DNA of 25,688 nt. Origin: a virus. The position numbers and the translations under genes are program-made. Positions 23,464 through 25,688 of the stretch are shown in pieces. Below the pieces are notes generated by a model. The model did not search any database. It had not been told where the DNA came from and saw nothing but the letters and a program-made list of their open reading frames with translations. The stretch lies in the IMG/VR virus record IMGVR_UViG_3300010149_000149, positions 1 to 25,688 of that record, one strand, 5' to 3'. Within the stretch, counting starts at the first letter, position 1. Each line of letters starts with the position of its first letter.

Positions 23464-23703
23464 CTAATATTTTTCCAATGCAGCATCAATAAGTTTTTGT
23501 CTATTGTCATTATCCAACTGACCCCAAAATACTTGAAATCCAGCGCGATAATAACCCTCCCATTGTTGACCATAATTACCATAAACTTCACCAAACAGCA
23601 TATCTACTAAATCTGCCGGGCGTGTATTAAAATAATACTTCATCAAACTATTCACTATCTTTAATTCATTACTTTCCTTTTTAATTTCTTCTTTCCAACT
23701 CAT
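23464..23703 (-). CDS. Tagged small protein (MSWKEEIKKE), 79 aa
   Basis: It begins MSWKEEIKKESNELKIV, a looser form of the tag. The remainder is aromatic-rich (MKYYFNTRPADLVDML, NYGQQWEGYYRAGFQVFW) and ends with a helix (RQKLIDAALEKY), suggesting a compact folded domain. GGAGG lies before the ATG. No family is recognised. Confidence 0.72.
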   Translation of the reverse strand: MSWKEEIKKESNELKIVNSLMKYYFNTRPADLVDMLFGEVYGNYGQQWEGYYRAGFQVFWGQLDNDNRQKLIDAALEKY

Positions 23704-23706
23704 GTA

Positions 23707-24837
23707 TTAATTCCTCCAATGTCTAAATTTAGAAGAACACTCTGGACAAGACCATTTGCCCTTTATTCTTCTTGTGCCGCCCGTTTCCTTTTTCATAGGA
23801 CTACCACAATTATTGCATTTCTTGCCTTTTAATAAAGATTGCCAAGACTTACCAATATCTTCTTTGATTTCTGTTCTTGATTCTGATACTGGCTTTTCTT
23901 GAAACCCTAAAGCAAGAGCCATCTTTTTCATCATTAATGGAGTAACATTCAATTTATATGCAACAATATCTCCTTCAATATCCGCGATACCTGCTGCAAG
24001 TTTAACTAAGTCATCATCTTTTCCTCCCTTAAAAGGAATAGTTTGTAATGCTTTCATTGCCTTGCCAGCATTATAAGTACCATCTGATTTCCTATACTCT
24101 TCTCCAAGAAGCCTATCTTCAATTTTCCTCCTAACTAAGTCTACTTTAATAATTGCTTGTGCTGCACCGGCATCTCTAACATTTAACATAGGAACACTAA
24201 CTTCCATTGATTTTAGATTGTCTAATAAATCAAAAGTCATTTCTTTTAATCCGCCGGGGCCAAATAGTGCTTTCCACATTGGCGGTTGTCCATTAAAATA
24301 AGACTTAGGTGCGGCTCCTAATGTTTCTTCTGCTTCATCTCCACCTTGGTTTGCAGGTAAAGTTCTCTTTTGTATATATCCTTCTGTTCTATAATGACCA
24401 TGAACAGTTTCCCACTCCCATTTACCCAATTGTTTGTTATAACTGTCTTTAATTGGTACTCTAAACGGTATATCTTTAGGATTATTATTTTTCTCAGTAT
24501 ACATTAAATCCTTTTTAACATCTAATAATTCAACGGCTTCCTTTTCAAATATTAAATCATCCCCCAATAATATTTTATCCATTATTCCAATAATACTCCC
24601 TGCGCCAGTATTATCTGTTGCATTACCAACACCACCCCTGCCTTCAACACCATGCTTTGATAGCATTTCTAATATGTTAGTAGAATTTTTTACAAATAGT
24701 TTAGCCTCATCTACATTTCTTTGTTCGTTTTTCCATTCCATATACGAACCTTTCAGTGATTCACCATCGAAAGATTGAATAATGTCATTTCCGTTTACAT
24801 GTACACGAACCCGCGTCTTTTTTACCTTTTTTGGCAC
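23707..24837 (-). CDS. Unknown protein with C-terminal zinc ribbon preceded by tag-like SWQSLLKG, 376 aa
   Basis: I prefer the GTG at 24837 because GGGAGGT lies 6 bases before it; an ATG at 24861 would put that site inside the gene. The N-terminus is basic (PKKVKKTRVRVHV). The large middle (about 40-320) has a Gly-rich loop, IPFRVPIKDS and a helix-rich end, with no motif I recognise. Then GKSWQSLLKGKK, a tag-like segment, leads directly into a zinc ribbon (C341, C344, C364, C367). The tag plus ribbon resemble a separate small tagged protein fused to the end. It may be a virion-associated or DNA-binding protein. Confidence 0.74.
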   Translation of the reverse strand: MPKKVKKTRVRVHVNGNDIIQSFDGESLKGSYMEWKNEQRNVDEAKLFVKNSTNILEMLSKHGVEGRGGVGNATDNTGAGSIIGIMDKILLGDDLIFEKEAVELLDVKKDLMYTEKNNNPKDIPFRVPIKDSYNKQLGKWEWETVHGHYRTEGYIQKRTLPANQGGDEAEETLGAAPKSYFNGQPPMWKALFGPGGLKEMTFDLLDNLKSMEVSVPMLNVRDAGAAQAIIKVDLVRRKIEDRLLGEEYRKSDGTYNAGKAMKALQTIPFKGGKDDDLVKLAAGIADIEGDIVAYKLNVTPLMMKKMALALGFQEKPVSESRTEIKEDIGKSWQSLLKGKKCNNCGSPMKKETGGTRRIKGKWSCPECSSKFRHWRN

Positions 24838-25021
24838 ATTTACACCTCCCTTTGTCTCCATATTTTATATTAAATAGTTCTGGTTGATTAGAATTAAGTC
24901 CACCGCTTGAAGAAACTACTGTTCCGCCTACCTTCAATAAATGAAACCAAGTAGAGCGTAGTCGCTCGTTTTCTCCCATCCGGTATGCCCCTATAACTGT
25001 TCCCTTACTGCTGTCTAACAT
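24785..25021 (-). CDS. Cys-rich small protein with tag-like TWFHLLKVG, 78 aa
   Basis: The start is uncertain. The ATG at 25021 is 8 bases after the acetyltransferase stop but has a weak site; the ATG at 24979 has GGGG upstream and would bring the tag-like STWFHLLKVGG close to the N-terminus. The C-terminus is basic and cysteine-rich (CKCAKKGKKDAGSCTCKRK), a possible metal site with two C-x-C pairs. It overlaps the next gene by about 50 bases, which is unusual here. No family is recognised. Confidence 0.55.
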   Translation of the reverse strand: MLDSSKGTVIGAYRMGENERLRSTWFHLLKVGGTVVSSSGGLNSNQPELFNIKYGDKGRCKCAKKGKKDAGSCTCKRK

Positions 25022-25029
25022 ATTTGGTT

Positions 25030-25506
25030 CTAACGCCTTAAAACCGATTCCCACTTTTTTTGTTTATTATCCAAAATTAACACTTTAGTTCCTTTTCTAT
25101 TTAAGGCTAACCATTCATCTTGAGTTAATTCCTTTGGTTTTTTTCCAACCTTCCACCCATTTTTATTCCAAAGGCTACTAGAGTCATTTCCAGCATTAAC
25201 TATTCCTATTTTGTTTGTTACCTTAGTTACTCTTTCCATCAATGCCTTTCCTACACCTTTGTTACGATATTGTTGTGCCACTCTAACTCCTTGAACCTTA
25301 AACCAATTATCAAAATCAGTCCAAGAAGCATATCCTATTGGAATATTATCATGAAAAGCAACAATTACTTCTGTAACGGGACTACCAAATCTGCCATATT
25401 TACCCTCTCTAAGAGTATATGATGCTGTATGGGGGTCATCTTCCCAATACTTATTCCAAAGAGATTGTAACTCTTTTTCAGACATTTCTTTAAATTGTAA
25501 TACCAT
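25030..25506 (-). CDS. GNAT-family N-acetyltransferase
   Basis: The 158-aa product has the GNAT core: VTEVIVAFHDNIPIGYASW (strands 2-3), then motif A VQGVRVAQQYRNKGVGKALMERV (71-93) with the acetyl-CoA pyrophosphate loop RNKGVGKA, and the later NAGNDSSSLWNKNGWKVG (about 104-121), typical of motif B. It transfers an acetyl group from acetyl-CoA to an unknown amine. The C-terminal extension ends KKWESVLRR, which resembles the tryptophan tag, placed at the end of the protein. The substrate is unknown; viral GNATs are thought to modify host or own proteins. AGGT lies before the ATG. Confidence 0.85.
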   Translation of the reverse strand: MVLQFKEMSEKELQSLWNKYWEDDPHTASYTLREGKYGRFGSPVTEVIVAFHDNIPIGYASWTDFDNWFKVQGVRVAQQYRNKGVGKALMERVTKVTNKIGIVNAGNDSSSLWNKNGWKVGKKPKELTQDEWLALNRKGTKVLILDNKQKKWESVLRR

Positions 25507-25515
25507 TGCTAAAAC

Positions 25516-25688
25516 CTACTCTTCTTCATTAATTTCAGGAGGCAAAACTAAATCCTCTTCTATTTTTCTTCTAGCGGTTCCTGTTTTGGTGTGGCCCCAA
25601 CCTTCATCATCTCCACCAATATTCTGAACCTTTATTGCCCTTCTTTTATCAGAATCATATTTCTTTCTATTCCATTTAGTAGGGCCAC
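25516..25688 (-). CDS. Unknown protein, C-terminal part only
   Basis: An open frame enters from the right window edge and ends at TAG (25518-25516), 9 bases before the acetyltransferase start. About 57 codons are visible: a basic segment (PTKWNRKKYDSDKRRAIKV), a Gly-rich turn (NIGGDDEGWGHTKTG) and an acidic end (RKIEEDLVLPPEINEEE). Coding is supported by spacing and codon pattern. No family can be named from this fragment. Confidence 0.6.
   Translation of the reverse strand, partial: GPTKWNRKKYDSDKRRAIKVQNIGGDDEGWGHTKTGTARRKIEEDLVLPPEINEEE

Noticed and set aside
19720-23703. Repeated CAACTCAT words as a DNA repeat array or recombination element
   Set aside because: They coincide with start codons of genes (ATGAGTTG) and the downstream bases change synonymously, so peptide conservation explains them.
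1-25688. tRNA genes, CRISPR arrays, integrase or insertion sequences
   Set aside because: No cloverleaf-like segment, regular spaced repeats, transposase or integrase motif was seen on either strand by eye.

Overview
The window looks like the virion-morphogenesis half of a tailed-virus-type (HK97-fold capsid, Duplodnaviria) genome, most likely a virus of an archaeon. All supported genes lie on the minus strand, packed end to end with 4-base overlaps or very short gaps, so they read from right (25688) to left (1) as one large transcription unit. The DNA is AT-rich, with AGA/AGG arginine and ATA isoleucine codons common. Two facts point to archaea: many starts are preceded by GGTGA(T), which pairs with the archaeal 16S 3' end (AUCACCUCC), and the leftmost gene is an Arf/SR-beta-like small GTPase. 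GGTGA can also pair with bacterial 16S, so the host call is an inference. A marine archaeal virus is plausible but cannot be proved from this sequence alone.

Layout in transcription order. (1) 25688-23700: a partial unknown gene, a GNAT acetyltransferase, a Cys-rich small protein and a 376-aa protein ending in a zinc ribbon. (2) 23703-19720: twelve small genes. Eleven encode proteins that are mutually dissimilar apart from a short tag at or near the N-terminus, consensus M-S-W-E/Q/x-D-I-L-K; the twelfth is a tandem zinc-finger protein that may be the small terminase subunit. (3) 19658-14980: two very large unknown proteins (701 and 856 aa). (4) 14975-10424: large terminase, a LAGLIDADG-domain protein and a portal carrying two metal-binding insertions. 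(5) 10409-7590: six head-proximal small and medium genes; three have the same N-terminal tag or a degenerate form of it, and one carries it at its C-terminus. (6) 7580-2390: a large ATP-dependent DNA ligase lodged inside the head module, a prohead protease fused to a scaffold (with a probable nested scaffold-only start), and the HK97-type major capsid protein. (7) 2380-1301: three small virion-type proteins. (8) 1291-1: two small membrane proteins and the Arf-like GTPase, which is cut by the window edge. No tail tube, tape measure, baseplate, integrase, replication polymerase, tRNA or CRISPR is recognised.

The most interesting signal is the recurring tryptophan tag. It sits at the N-terminus of a dozen or more otherwise unrelated proteins. 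A matching segment sits near the C-terminus of the scaffold (MSWGDI) and of a second small head-cluster protein (MDWKEI). Codons within the tag vary synonymously while the residues are kept, so selection acts on the peptide. My working hypothesis is a capsid-targeting peptide, analogous to the N-terminal capsid-targeting sequence of T4 internal proteins. It would load a large set of cargo proteins into the procapsid by imitating the scaffold's docking segment, perhaps for delivery into the host with the DNA.
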